Below are positions 16,899 to 26,005 of a stretch of 64,000 nucleotides of DNA, piece by piece. The position numbers and the translations under genes were made by a program. The first letter of the stretch is position 1; each line of letters begins with the position of its first letter. Under the pieces are notes generated by a model that was not told the DNA's origin, did no database searches, and saw only the letters and a program-made list of their open reading frames with translations. Source of the stretch: Alphaproteobacteria bacterium (GTDB lineage: Bacteria; Pseudomonadota; Alphaproteobacteria; GCA-2746255); contig JAGWAR010000001.1 of the NCBI GenBank assembly GCA_021296325.1, positions 277,159 to 341,158 of the forward strand, written 5' to 3'.

Positions 16899-18149
16899 AT
16901 GCGAAGCAGTAAAAATCGCGGGAGCGAGATGGAAGGTCGCAAACTCTCGCAAGGGGCGGTGGACGGTTTTTGGGTTCTCCTCGTCTTCGGGCTGCTCCTT
17001 TTCAATCCGTTCGATTTCGGGCAAAACGGTTCCCAGATCAACCTGGCCATTTACGACATTGTCCTGCCGTTGATTTTCCTGGTGGCGGTCGTGCAAGGCC
17101 AGATCGTCTGGCCGAAAAGAAAAGCCGCCCTGCTTTTCTTCATCCCTTGGCTTCTTGTCGTTTTCCACTCGGTTTTAACCGCGGTTCTGGTAGAGCGCAC
17201 CGACCTTTCCCCATTGTTTGCCGGCGCGCTTCGGCAAACGGCTTTCTTTTTCGACATCGGCATGCTGGTGCTGTTGTTTCAATCACCGGAACGGCGACAA
17301 CCGTCCCGCGGCGCGTTGATTTTTCTTATTTTCGCCGTGACGACCTACGCGCTTACGATGCGTTACCTGGAAGAACAGATTCCGAACTGGCCCACCTACG
17401 AGACGATCTACGCAGCCATCATCACGGGCCTGTTGCTGCTTTTCTTTTTTCTGCGAAGTTCGGAAGAAAAACCGGAAGGTTTCTTCAAGATTGTCGCGCT
17501 TATTGCTTGGGCATTGACGGCGCTGCTTCTTCTTTTCACAAAACTTTTTGTACTGATCGGCTTCCTTATCGCCACACTTTTCTTCGTTGAGGAATTTCGA
17601 AAATTCGAAGGGCGGCGAGCCGGACAGTTTCTCCGCGGCATGGGTCTTTTCGCCGTATTGGTCACGGTTTTCGTGGTCGTGCTCGTTGAAATAGACGTAG
17701 GCCGGTATTTTATCCGTACCTACGGTTCGTTTGCCTCGGAAATTGCTCGATCGCTCGATATACGCCTTCAGCTTTGGTCGTTCGCCTGGCAGTTTGCCCT
17801 TGAGGCTTTTCCATGGGGCATCGGCTTGAACCAATTCGGCGGTTACGTTGCCGAGGCCGCCAGTTCGAAGGCCCTGCATGTGGCAAGCGTCCATAACACG
17901 CCACTGCGTCTTTTGATGGAGCTTGGTATCCTCGGAATTGGTATTTTCGGCGTGGTGGTTGCGTTGGTTGTTTATAGCGGGCGGGGACTCGGCCCATATC
18001 AAAGAACCATGCTCTATTTGTATATATTCATGCCGATGTTGCTGCACGACGCGCTCGGGCTTCGCATTTTTCACATCGGCCTGGCGTTCTGCCTGGCCAT
18101 GGCGCTTTTTCCGGCAGGGCCCGCGCCTAAAGAGCGCCGGTCGCCCTGA
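16899..18149 (+). CDS. O-antigen ligase / polymerase-like membrane protein (Wzy/WaaL type)
   Basis: This protein of 416 residues has ten or more hydrophobic segments (for example NLAIYDIVLPLIFLVAVV and ALTALLLLFTKLFVLIGFLI). Near residue 305 comes a loop AFPWGIGLNQFGGYV, followed by HNTPLRLLMELGILGIGIF. A Gly-rich G-x-G-N-x-F loop and then H-N-x-x-L-x-x-x-x-E-x-G are the Wzy_C signature shared by O-antigen polymerases and ligases. The sequence does not separate polymerase from ligase. The alternative start at residue 11 (MEGRKLSQG) is possible. The gene overlaps the flippase-like gene by one base (TGATG), so the two are translationally linked. Confidence 0.85.
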   Translation: MRSSKNRGSEMEGRKLSQGAVDGFWVLLVFGLLLFNPFDFGQNGSQINLAIYDIVLPLIFLVAVVQGQIVWPKRKAALLFFIPWLLVVFHSVLTAVLVERTDLSPLFAGALRQTAFFFDIGMLVLLFQSPERRQPSRGALIFLIFAVTTYALTMRYLEEQIPNWPTYETIYAAIITGLLLLFFFLRSSEEKPEGFFKIVALIAWALTALLLLFTKLFVLIGFLIATLFFVEEFRKFEGRRAGQFLRGMGLFAVLVTVFVVVLVEIDVGRYFIRTYGSFASEIARSLDIRLQLWSFAWQFALEAFPWGIGLNQFGGYVAEAASSKALHVASVHNTPLRLLMELGILGIGIFGVVVALVVYSGRGLGPYQRTMLYLYIFMPMLLHDALGLRIFHIGLAFCLAMALFPAGPAPKERRSP

Positions 18150-19396
18150 TGGTCGCCAGGGGGATAGTTTCCGCCGTTCTCGGCGGCCTCATTGCCCGCG
18201 GCATCACCGTGCTTATTCCGGTCATGGTGGCCCACACCTACGTGTTGGGAACCGAGACGGACGCCTTCTTCCTGGCCGCCGCCGGCATTCTTTTCTGGGC
18301 GACGACGATGGGGGTGCTTCTGGAAGCCTCGATCGTCCCCAGGCTCATGGACATCGCCGAGGAAGACTGCTGGACGCTTATCCTGCGCATCGGTCTCTTG
18401 CTTTCCGGCTTTACGCTGTTGCTTGGCGGTGCGTTCATCGCAGCGCTTTGGCTGGTTCCCTGGCCCGGGCAAGATGCTGCCCTTGCCGTGCAGACGCGCC
18501 TTCTGTTCGTCGAACTTTCGCCGCTTTTGTTGCTCAACGTGTGGATCAGCCTTCTTTCGGGTTGGCTGAATGCGGAACGGCGTTTCGCGGTCGTGGCCGG
18601 CTCTCCCACCGTGCTGGGCCTTTTCGTTTTGGGGGCGGTTTGGTTCCTGCACGAGGAGTTTGCAATCCATGCGCTTACCATCGGCTACCTTTCGGGTGAG
18701 TGCGTCCGGCTTGGCTTCCTGGGATTTCACCTGATTCGGCGTCATCCCATCAAGCTTCGTTTTCATGAGGGCGAACCGATCGCGTCCCATTTTCGGAACA
18801 TCGGGCTTCAATGGGTCGGACTGTCGCTCATGAGCGGCAATCCGCTCGTCGACCGACTGATGGCGGGCGGGTTGGCGGAAGGTTCCGTGAGCCGGCTCGA
18901 GTTGATCGAGCGTATTTACCTCGTGCCCGTCGGCATCCTTACCTGGGCGATTCTTTCGGTGATGACGACGGCCTGGTCGCTGATACGAGAAGAAATTGTG
19001 CGTCAGTGGGAAAGCGTGCGCCGCGCCCTTGGCATCCTGTTTCTCGGTGGGGCGGCGATCGCCTTTGTGCTGGGGCTGCTTCACCACCCGTTGCTGACTT
19101 GGCTCTACGCGCCGGCGGGGGCGGCGGCCTGGTCGGAAGAGGGCGAGCGCGCCTTTCTCTTTCTTGTCTGGGGACTGCCGTTTCAGTTGGCGACGCTTAC
19201 GCTATGGCGCGTGACGATGCTGGACCGGAACCTGGGTTTGCAGGTGCTGGCGATTGGCGGATTCGCCTTTCTTCTGAACGCCATCGGGGACTATGTCCTG
19301 CGCGACTTTTGGGGCCTCTCCGGCATTACCGCCGTGACAGGCATGACGTTTCTTTGTACGTTTTTGCTGTTGTTCCGCTTGGTCCGTCCATCCTGA
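18149..19396 (+). CDS. MurJ/MviN-type lipid flippase-like protein (probable Wzx role)
   Basis: The 415-residue membrane protein has about twelve hydrophobic segments and the MOP-superfamily N terminus RGITVLIPVMVAHTYVLGTETDAFFLA, which closely resembles MurJ (start residues, TDAFFLA). Further MviN-like segments are LLNVWISLLSGWLNAERRF and NPLVDRLMAGGLAEGSVSRLELIERIY. MurJ proteins usually exceed 500 residues, so this shorter copy beside a Wzy-like gene fits a Wzx-type exporter of lipid-linked glycan better than the lipid II flippase (inference). Start ATG at 18149 shares one base with the preceding stop. Confidence 0.8.
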   Translation: MVARGIVSAVLGGLIARGITVLIPVMVAHTYVLGTETDAFFLAAAGILFWATTMGVLLEASIVPRLMDIAEEDCWTLILRIGLLLSGFTLLLGGAFIAALWLVPWPGQDAALAVQTRLLFVELSPLLLLNVWISLLSGWLNAERRFAVVAGSPTVLGLFVLGAVWFLHEEFAIHALTIGYLSGECVRLGFLGFHLIRRHPIKLRFHEGEPIASHFRNIGLQWVGLSLMSGNPLVDRLMAGGLAEGSVSRLELIERIYLVPVGILTWAILSVMTTAWSLIREEIVRQWESVRRALGILFLGGAAIAFVLGLLHHPLLTWLYAPAGAAAWSEEGERAFLFLVWGLPFQLATLTLWRVTMLDRNLGLQVLAIGGFAFLLNAIGDYVLRDFWGLSGITAVTGMTFLCTFLLLFRLVRPS

Positions 19397-19405
19397 AATT
19401 TTTCC

Positions 19406-20290
19406 ATGTCACAGGAATACCCGCGCTGTTTTCTTGCAAAGCCTGGCCCGCCGGTCGAGGAATGGCACGCGGCTGGGCAATTGCTTTCCTTGCCCGAGGA
19501 GCGAAAGGTGCTTCGCTGTGGCGACGTCGCATGGCTTCATCCCATGCCGACCTTTGAGGAATGCAAGGCGCTTTATTCAGAGGCCTATTACACCTGTCGG
19601 GATTCGGCCTGCCCGCTTAGCCGGATCGAGAGTCAGCAACTGGATTATTTTGGCCGGCGCGTCCGGCGAATTTCCGAGCGTCTGGGCCGCAAACCGGAAA
19701 CCCTGCTCGATATCGGCGCGGCGAACGGTTTGTTCGTGCGCGCCGCGCAGGCGCAGGGCATTGCCGCCGAGGGGATCGAGCTTTCAACTTGGGCTTGCGA
19801 GAAAGCAAAAACGGAACACGGGATCGATCTCCTCGAAGGGGATCTTGTTCGCGACAATTTGTCTTTGCGGTCCCATTACGATGTCGTCGTCATGAATCAC
19901 GTGCTCGAACATCTGGTGGAGCCGCTTGCCTATCTTGAGCGGATTCACAGCCTGTTGCGGCCGGACGGCCTTTTGGTGATCGAAATTCCCCAGCAGTTTA
20001 TCAATCCGATTGATCTGCTTTACCGCGCGGCCCGGCACCAGCGGCCCTATAGCCTGGCTTCCGTCCACCACCCGTATTTTTATACGGTCTCGAGCATTCT
20101 CCGCTTGATGACGATGAGCGGATTTCAAGCCGAGCATCTGGTGACGTGGCTGCCGGAACAGGTGTTCCACCTCTACAGGCCACTTATTACCCGTCCGTTG
20201 CAGGCCATGCTCTGGTTTGCAAACCGGGTTGCCCGGCGCGGCCACATCATCGAGGTTTTTGCCACGCCGGAACAGGAAGCCTCGCTTTAA
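19406..20290 (+). CDS. Class I SAM-dependent methyltransferase
   Basis: The 294-residue protein has a motif I at LLDIGAANGLFVRAA near residue 100, then GIAAEGIELSTWACEKAK, VVVMNHVLEHLVEP and LRPDGLLVIEIP, a Methyltransf_23/11 architecture. Two short N-terminal Cys (CRDSACP near residue 70 and an earlier single Cys) do not form a clear zinc site. It follows the flippase-like gene by nine bases and converges with the next gene: the stops overlap by four bases. The C-terminal 80 residues hold a hydrophobic stretch that may bind a lipid-linked acceptor. Substrate unknown. Confidence 0.85.
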   Translation: MSQEYPRCFLAKPGPPVEEWHAAGQLLSLPEERKVLRCGDVAWLHPMPTFEECKALYSEAYYTCRDSACPLSRIESQQLDYFGRRVRRISERLGRKPETLLDIGAANGLFVRAAQAQGIAAEGIELSTWACEKAKTEHGIDLLEGDLVRDNLSLRSHYDVVVMNHVLEHLVEPLAYLERIHSLLRPDGLLVIEIPQQFINPIDLLYRAARHQRPYSLASVHHPYFYTVSSILRLMTMSGFQAEHLVTWLPEQVFHLYRPLITRPLQAMLWFANRVARRGHIIEVFATPEQEASL

Positions 20291-21438
20291 GAAGCGAGGC
20301 CGGTGAGTGCTCGGTAAAGGGCCATCGTGCGTTCGCTCACCAGGCGTTCGGAAAAGGCTTCCTCGACAAAGTCGCGGCCTCTTTGCCCCATGGAAATGCG
20401 CAGATCCGTCTCCTGTGCCAGCCGCGCCAATGCGTCGGCCAGCGCCTCGGGGTCTCTCGGTGGAACCAGCAGGCCCGTGACCTCGGCCTGCACGACCTCC
20501 CGGCATCCGGGCGCATCTGTCGTCACGATCGGCCGGGCGCAGGCGGCGGCCTCCAGCAGGGATTTGGGGATGCCTTCTCCGTAATAGGAAGGAAGGGTGG
20601 CGATATGGGTCCGCTTCCAGACTTCCCGCACGTCGTCGCAAAATCCCAGCCAGTCGATGGCGGCTTCCCGGTCCCATGCCTCAAGCTCCTCCGCAGAGAG
20701 GGAGGTCGGGTTCTCCGGATCCGGGGTGCCGGCCAGCAGCACGTGGATGGGGATGTTGCGTTGGTGCAAGAGGCGTGCCGCCTCGATCAGTTCCCGCACG
20801 CCCTTGTCGCGCAGCATGCGGCAAATGATCGCAACGGTGATCGGCCGCTCGTCTGGTTCCGCAAGCGGGCGAAAATGGTCCGTATCGACGCCGGACCCCG
20901 GAATCAGTGCCATCCGGCTTTCGGTCAGGCCCGTGACTTCCTTCAGCGCCTGAAAATCATCCCGGTTCTGGAGAAGCGCCTTGCCGTTTACGCGGTTCAG
21001 CAGGAAGCGCAAGGTTCGCCGCACGAAAAAGCGCAGCAGGCTCGCCTTGCGTGTCGTCGAGGCAAAGACGAAGCCGAGGCCCGTCAGGGCATTCACCACG
21101 GCCGGAACGTTTTGAAGCCAGGCGACAAGAGAGCCATAGATCACCGGTTTCATCGCCACGTGGTGCGCAAGGTCCGGCCTTACGGAGCGATAGATGCGGA
21201 ACAGCTCGATCAACAGGCGAATTTCCGTAAACGGATTCAGGCTTCGTCGGCGCAGGTGAAGCGGAAGTAAATGAAAGCCTTCAGAAAGAATTTGTTCGCC
21301 ATGTGTCGTGACATGGGTTGCAACGAAGACCTCCATGCCGGCGGCGCGGGCGGCGCGGGCAACCGCCAGACGGTGCGAGCAGAAATACCAGTCTTCCGTC
21401 ACGAAATAGAGAATTTTCAACGGTTTTTCTTTACTCAC
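20287..21438 (-). CDS. Glycosyltransferase family 4
   Basis: GT-B fold enzyme of 383 residues. The N-terminal acceptor domain starts KILYFVTEDWYFCSHRLAVA, and the donor domain has AIICRMLRDKGVRELIEAA near residue 205, then PSYYGEGIPKSLLEAAACARPIV with the family's E-x7-E nucleotide-sugar motif, GCREVV and GLLVPPRDP. It resembles capsular or O-antigen GT4 enzymes of the WbpH-like type. The start is a GTG at 21438, overlapping by eight bases the end of the upstream methyltransferase, so the two minus-strand genes form a short operon inverted inside the plus-strand locus. Confidence 0.9.
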   Translation of the reverse strand: MSKEKPLKILYFVTEDWYFCSHRLAVARAARAAGMEVFVATHVTTHGEQILSEGFHLLPLHLRRRSLNPFTEIRLLIELFRIYRSVRPDLAHHVAMKPVIYGSLVAWLQNVPAVVNALTGLGFVFASTTRKASLLRFFVRRTLRFLLNRVNGKALLQNRDDFQALKEVTGLTESRMALIPGSGVDTDHFRPLAEPDERPITVAIICRMLRDKGVRELIEAARLLHQRNIPIHVLLAGTPDPENPTSLSAEELEAWDREAAIDWLGFCDDVREVWKRTHIATLPSYYGEGIPKSLLEAAACARPIVTTDAPGCREVVQAEVTGLLVPPRDPEALADALARLAQETDLRISMGQRGRDFVEEAFSERLVSERTMALYRALTGLAS

Positions 21439-22375
21439 GCTTCGTCAATCGAAAATGTGCGCCGGCGATGTGCAAATCGTCCTTCGTGCGATTTTGGAAA
21501 TCCACGTGCAGGGCATGTCGCGGCAAGGGGAGCGTACTCCAGTGGTTTACATCCATGACGTCGACCTTGAAACCCGCTCTTTCAAAATGTTCCAGCATGT
21601 CGGAGTAGCGTAACCGGTTCGTGTAAAACCCACTGCGACGTGCAAACCACGGTGCTTCCCACAGGCGTTCGGAGAATCGCAAATTATGCAGCGAACCGCC
21701 GAGGTGATCCTGAAAATCCACTACGTGCGAGGCCGTGCCGCCCGGCTTCAGAATTCGGTAAAACTCGCCACAGATTTCCGCAAAGGATTTGCGCGGCACG
21801 TGTTCCAGTACGGCGTGCGAAAACAGGAAATCAACGTCTTCGGATCGAAGGCCGCGCAGGCTCTGCAAGCCCTCCTCGAGATAGGTCGCGTGGGCGGCCC
21901 GCAACATGGATTCGGAATCGGAGCAGGCCATCAGGGGCGCAAGATCGCGGGAAGCACCATCTGCTGCAAGCCTTGAAAGGAGGTCCTGATAGACGGTCGT
22001 TGCGTACGGCACCATGGGTTCGGTGTCGACCAGGTAGCCGCCCCCGGCGCCATGGGCCCAGGCGACGAGGGCCGTGGCCATGGAACCGCCCGGGCCAAGC
22101 TCAAGGTAACGAAAGCCCGCCCCGGCTGCCCCGGCCTGGCGAAAATGCCGTTGAAAGACGGAAACCGCGTAGGCGGGAGAGCGCATTTCGCCGGGCGAGA
22201 AAAGACCGACGCGATGCCAGATCCGGGGGCTCAAGGGCAGTCGACTCAACACCACCTTGCCTGTGATTTTCACCCACCATGGGACCGCTTTCTTGAGGGC
22301 GTCCGGCAATGGATACAAGTCTCTCTCCCGATCCTGTAGATTAGTTTCGTAAAGCAGGGACTTTCCTATCGACAA
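21431..22375 (-). CDS. Class I SAM-dependent methyltransferase
   Basis: Motif I is FRYLELGPGGSMATA near residue 90, followed by YLVDTEPMVPYATTVY, a Leu/Asp block VDFLFSHAVLEHVPRK near residue 185, and FYRILKPGGTASHVVDFQDH. C-terminal residues LRYSDMLEHFERAGF are typical of methyltransferases in glycan loci. The start codon in the track is TTG at 22375, with AGAGAAG a few bases upstream; no ATG or GTG alternative precedes the conserved region closely. The gene is divergent from the GT4 at 22447. Confidence 0.85.
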   Translation of the reverse strand: MSIGKSLLYETNLQDRERDLYPLPDALKKAVPWWVKITGKVVLSRLPLSPRIWHRVGLFSPGEMRSPAYAVSVFQRHFRQAGAAGAGFRYLELGPGGSMATALVAWAHGAGGGYLVDTEPMVPYATTVYQDLLSRLAADGASRDLAPLMACSDSESMLRAAHATYLEEGLQSLRGLRSEDVDFLFSHAVLEHVPRKSFAEICGEFYRILKPGGTASHVVDFQDHLGGSLHNLRFSERLWEAPWFARRSGFYTNRLRYSDMLEHFERAGFKVDVMDVNHWSTLPLPRHALHVDFQNRTKDDLHIAGAHFRLTKRE

Positions 22376-22446
22376 GCTTCTCTAGGCTATTTACCAAAAG
22401 CCCTCATGTATATCGAAATACACATCCACAAGCTTCCTCCTGCAAG

Positions 22447-23646
22447 ATGAAGCATACGGTTCTCATCGTCATCGGCGATCTGGATATTGGCGGGGCCGAA
22501 CGGCACCTGGTCCAAATTCTTCCGCGGCTCAACCGTGAGCATTTCCGGGTAGTGGTTTACACGCTGACCCACAAGGGGGCTCTTGCCGAAACCCTGGAAG
22601 CGAAAGGCATTTCGGTGATTGAGCCGGGTCTGGGATCGAAGGTCCGCCGGATACTTCCGCGGTTTGGCCGGCTGTGGGTATTGACCCCGCTAACGATGAT
22701 CCCGCTCATTTTCCTAATGCGAAAGTTGCGGCCAGACATCATTCATTTCTTTCTTCCGCGTCCCTATCTCGTCGGTACGATCTGCGCGCTCATCGCCGGA
22801 TCCCGTTATCGGGTGATGAGCCGGCGCAGCCTGTCCGTTTATCAAAAACATCATCCCCTGCTTGCGCGCATGGAACAGCGATTGCACCGTTATATGCACG
22901 GCATGCTTGGGAACTCGAAGGCCGTACTTGCCGAGCTTCGCAAGGAAGGCATCCCGGAGGAAAAACTTGGTCTTATTTATAACGGAATCGATCTTGCGCC
23001 CTTTGTGGAAAAAGCTACGCGGAAAGAGCTGTTGCCAGCGCAGAACATCAAAAACGATACCCTTGTTTTCGTCATCGTTGCCAATCTGATTTATTACAAG
23101 GGGCACATGAATTTGCTGCGCGCCCTGGGACGCGTCCGCGGGCAATTGCCGAAAGGCTGGGTGTTGCTTTGCGTGGGCCGCGACGACGGCATTGGTGACG
23201 AGCTTATGATGCATGCCAAGGAAAATCATATTTTCCCGAACGTGCGTTGGCTTGGGCCACGCTGGGATACGGCGCAACTTCTGATGGCGTCCGACATCGG
23301 TATTCTTTGTTCGGACCAGGAAGGTTTCTCGAACAGCATTCTCGAAGGCATGGCGGCGGGACTGCCGATGGTTGTCACGGACGTTGGCGGCAACACGGAA
23401 GCCGTCATCGACGGTGAAACCGGCTTCGTGGTGCCGCCGCAAGATCCTAAGTGTTTGGCCGAGGCTATCCTGAAGCTCGTGAAAGACCCGGCGCTTCGTC
23501 AAAGGATGGGGGAAGCCGGCCGCCGGCGGATCGAAGAACGGTTTTCCATCGATGCCTGCGCGCGGGCCTATGAGCGCTTCTACACGGGTCTCGTCGAGCA
23601 TAAGGCGTCGTCCGTTCAGGCGTTGACCCAGGGAGAGGCGCAGTGA
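22447..23646 (+). CDS. Glycosyltransferase family 4
   Basis: The 399-residue GT-B enzyme opens with VLIVIGDLDIGGAERHLVQIL, the GGAE loop of GT4 acceptor domains. The donor half has VIVANLIYYKGHMNLLRALG near residue 217, then CSDQEGFSNSILEGMAAGLPMVVTDVGG with the E-x7-E motif and ETGFVVPPQDP. This pattern is common among exopolysaccharide transferases. No membrane anchor is visible, though RLWVLTPLTMIPLIFLM near residue 76 is strongly hydrophobic. The gene is 71 bases from asnB and should share its transcript. Confidence 0.9.
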   Translation: MKHTVLIVIGDLDIGGAERHLVQILPRLNREHFRVVVYTLTHKGALAETLEAKGISVIEPGLGSKVRRILPRFGRLWVLTPLTMIPLIFLMRKLRPDIIHFFLPRPYLVGTICALIAGSRYRVMSRRSLSVYQKHHPLLARMEQRLHRYMHGMLGNSKAVLAELRKEGIPEEKLGLIYNGIDLAPFVEKATRKELLPAQNIKNDTLVFVIVANLIYYKGHMNLLRALGRVRGQLPKGWVLLCVGRDDGIGDELMMHAKENHIFPNVRWLGPRWDTAQLLMASDIGILCSDQEGFSNSILEGMAAGLPMVVTDVGGNTEAVIDGETGFVVPPQDPKCLAEAILKLVKDPALRQRMGEAGRRRIEERFSIDACARAYERFYTGLVEHKASSVQALTQGEAQ

Positions 23647-23717
23647 AACGGCGGCCGTCGGGCGGCCCGGTCCGCTCGCCCCGCAGAGCGCGCCAGATGC
23701 ACGCAAAGGTTGGCTGA

Positions 23718-25664
23718 ATGTGTGGAATTGCCGGTTTTGTCGATCTTTCCCGAGGCATGCCCGCCGATCGCCTGGCGGCCACGATTCGACGCATGGCGAC
23801 GGCCCTTCGCCATCGGGGACCCGACGACGACGGTGCCTGGATCGAGGCCGAGGCAGGTGTCGCCCTTGGCCACCAGCGGTTGTCGATCCTGGACCTCTCT
23901 CCGGCTGGCCATCAGCCGATGGAGTCCAAAAGCGGACGTTACGTCCTCTCCTATAACGGCGAGATTTATAATTTTCAGGAACTCCGTGCCGAACTTGAGG
24001 GAAAGGGAGTCGCTTTTCGCGGCCATTGCGACACGGAAGTCATCGTCGAGGCTATTGCCGCATGGGGTCTTGCCGCCACGCTTCCACGCCTTATCGGCAT
24101 GTTTGCCTTCGTGCTATGGGACCGGGAAGCACGCACGCTTACGCTTGTGCGCGACCGCATGGGAATCAAGCCACTTTATTGGGCACATCAGAACAACCTG
24201 TTTCTTTTTGCATCCGAGTTAAAGGCTTTCCACGCGCATCCAGGTTTTCGCGCAGAGGTGAATCGCGATTCGCTTACCTCTTTCCTGCGTCACAATTACA
24301 TCCCCGCTCCGCACAGCATTTATCGAAATACCTTCAAGCTTTTGCCCGGCACGATGTTGACGCTTTGCTGGGGTGGAAAGCCGGAACTTTCCACTTGGTG
24401 GGACCTGCGGGAAATTGCCGGAAAGGCATTGCACGATCGCCCTGAGTTTGAAGAAGAGGAAGCCCGCGAAGCGTTGGATGGGATTCTCAGGGACGCGGTG
24501 AAACGCCGGATGGTTGCTGACGTACCTCTCGGCGCTTTTCTTTCAGGCGGCATTGATTCCTCGACCGTTACCGCCCTGATGCAGGCGCAAAGCGAACAAC
24601 CCATCCGCACTTTTACGATCGGATTTCACGAAGAAGCCTATGACGAGGCAAAAGATGCCAAACGAGTCGCCGGGCATCTGGGGACGGAACACACGGAACT
24701 TTATGTGGAACCCCGGGATGCCCTCGAGGTTATCCCGAAGCTTCCGCTGATCTATGACGAGCCCTTCGCCGATTCTTCGCAAATTCCCACATTTCTGGTC
24801 TCTGAATTAACCCGGCAACACGTGAAGGTCGCCCTTTCCGGAGATGGTGGGGATGAGCTTTTTGCGGGCTACAACCGCTATTTCTGGGCGGAGGCCCTGT
24901 GGCGCAAACTGCGCCTGCTTCCCAAGCCCGCGCGCGGCGGCATGGCGATGGCGATCCGCGCCCTTTCGCCGGCCCAATGGGACGGCATTTTCGGCATTGT
25001 GCCCCCCCGCCTGCGACCGCGCCTGGCCGGGGACAAGCTTCACAAACTGGCTGACGTGTTCGCGCTTTCGAGCCGAGAGGCGCTTTACCGGCAATTGCTG
25101 ACCCATTGGGCGGAGCCAGCGTCCCTAGTTCACGGTGGGAAGGAGCCAACCGGTATCCTGTGGGACGCCGGCGTGGCGGACGAATTTCCGGATTTTACGG
25201 AACGCATGCAGTTTCTCGATTCCGTCACCTACCTGCCGGACGACATTCTGACGAAAGTGGACCGCGCCAGCATGCGGGTTGGCCTGGAGGCGCGTGTTCC
25301 CCTGCTGGACCACCGCGTCGTCGAATTCGTCTGGCGGTTGCCAGGCAGCATGAAAGTCCGGAAGGGCGAGGGCAAATGGCTGCTGCGTCGGGTTCTCGAT
25401 CGCTACGTGCCAAAGGCATTGGTCGAACGGCCGAAGATGGGATTCGGCGTGCCGATCGATTCCTGGCTTCGCGGGCCGCTTCGGGACTGGGGGGAGGCCC
25501 TGCTTTCAGAGCGCCGTCTGCGAGAGGAAGGCTTCTTCGACCCGGAACCCATTCGCCAAAAATGGCAGGAACATCTTGGCGGCAAGCGAAATTGGCAATA
25601 CCCCCTCTGGGACGTGCTGATGTTTCAGGCTTGGCTTGAACAAGCAGGAACTTCCCGCAAATAA
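23718..25664 (+). CDS. asnB: Asparagine synthase (glutamine-hydrolysing), glycan-locus type
   Basis: AsnB-family enzymes hydrolyse glutamine in an N-terminal Ntn domain whose nucleophile is Cys2 (MCGIAGFVD), then amidate an adenylated acid in the synthase domain. ALRHRGPDDDGAW and YNGEIYNFQELR mark the glutaminase half, and GAFLSGGIDSSTVTALM near residue 265 is the PP-loop. Length is 648. Copies inside polysaccharide clusters are thought to amidate sugar acids rather than make free asparagine; whether that applies here is inference. The catalytic residues all look intact. Start ATG at 23718 is fixed by the Cys2 rule. Confidence 0.93.
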   Translation: MCGIAGFVDLSRGMPADRLAATIRRMATALRHRGPDDDGAWIEAEAGVALGHQRLSILDLSPAGHQPMESKSGRYVLSYNGEIYNFQELRAELEGKGVAFRGHCDTEVIVEAIAAWGLAATLPRLIGMFAFVLWDREARTLTLVRDRMGIKPLYWAHQNNLFLFASELKAFHAHPGFRAEVNRDSLTSFLRHNYIPAPHSIYRNTFKLLPGTMLTLCWGGKPELSTWWDLREIAGKALHDRPEFEEEEAREALDGILRDAVKRRMVADVPLGAFLSGGIDSSTVTALMQAQSEQPIRTFTIGFHEEAYDEAKDAKRVAGHLGTEHTELYVEPRDALEVIPKLPLIYDEPFADSSQIPTFLVSELTRQHVKVALSGDGGDELFAGYNRYFWAEALWRKLRLLPKPARGGMAMAIRALSPAQWDGIFGIVPPRLRPRLAGDKLHKLADVFALSSREALYRQLLTHWAEPASLVHGGKEPTGILWDAGVADEFPDFTERMQFLDSVTYLPDDILTKVDRASMRVGLEARVPLLDHRVVEFVWRLPGSMKVRKGEGKWLLRRVLDRYVPKALVERPKMGFGVPIDSWLRGPLRDWGEALLSERRLREEGFFDPEPIRQKWQEHLGGKRNWQYPLWDVLMFQAWLEQAGTSRK

Positions 25665-25801
25665 GCGGGATACGGCGTCTTTGTTCGTTCATGGCATGGG
25701 CACACGTTGCCCGCTGGCTCAGGCCCCTAGACCATTTGGGGGCAAGGCAAAAGATGGGTTAAGCTTGAGGCTGCGGACTAGCGTAGGAAGGAGCGCTGAG
25801 A

Positions 25802-26005
25802 ATGAGCAGCAGCATGAAAGGTTTGGCCCTTATCGTCATCGGTGTGCTCGTCAACAACGTCAGCTATCTTTACGACCTGATTATCGACGCGCATGACGGC
25901 TGGATCTTCCTCGGATGGAAGACCCAGGCGGGTGCCGCGTTGGGCATGGTTGCGATCGTGATTGGACTTTTCCTGATTTGGCAGGAATCCAAGAAGGCCG
26001 CCTAG
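25802..26005 (+). CDS. Small membrane protein with two hydrophobic segments (67 aa)
   Basis: I do not recognise this protein. MKGLALIVIGVLVNNVSYLYDLI and QAGAALGMVAIVIGLFLIWQ are two hydrophobic segments linked by an Asp/Trp loop (DAHDGWIFLGW), so a hairpin in the inner membrane is likely. The start is well supported: AGGAAGGAG precedes the ATG by about ten bases. It is convergent with the lipoprotein gene, with a four-base overlap of the stops. The 137 bases after asnB contain only a short GCCCC/GGGGC dyad at 25723-25743. Confidence 0.7.
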   Translation: MSSSMKGLALIVIGVLVNNVSYLYDLIIDAHDGWIFLGWKTQAGAALGMVAIVIGLFLIWQESKKAA

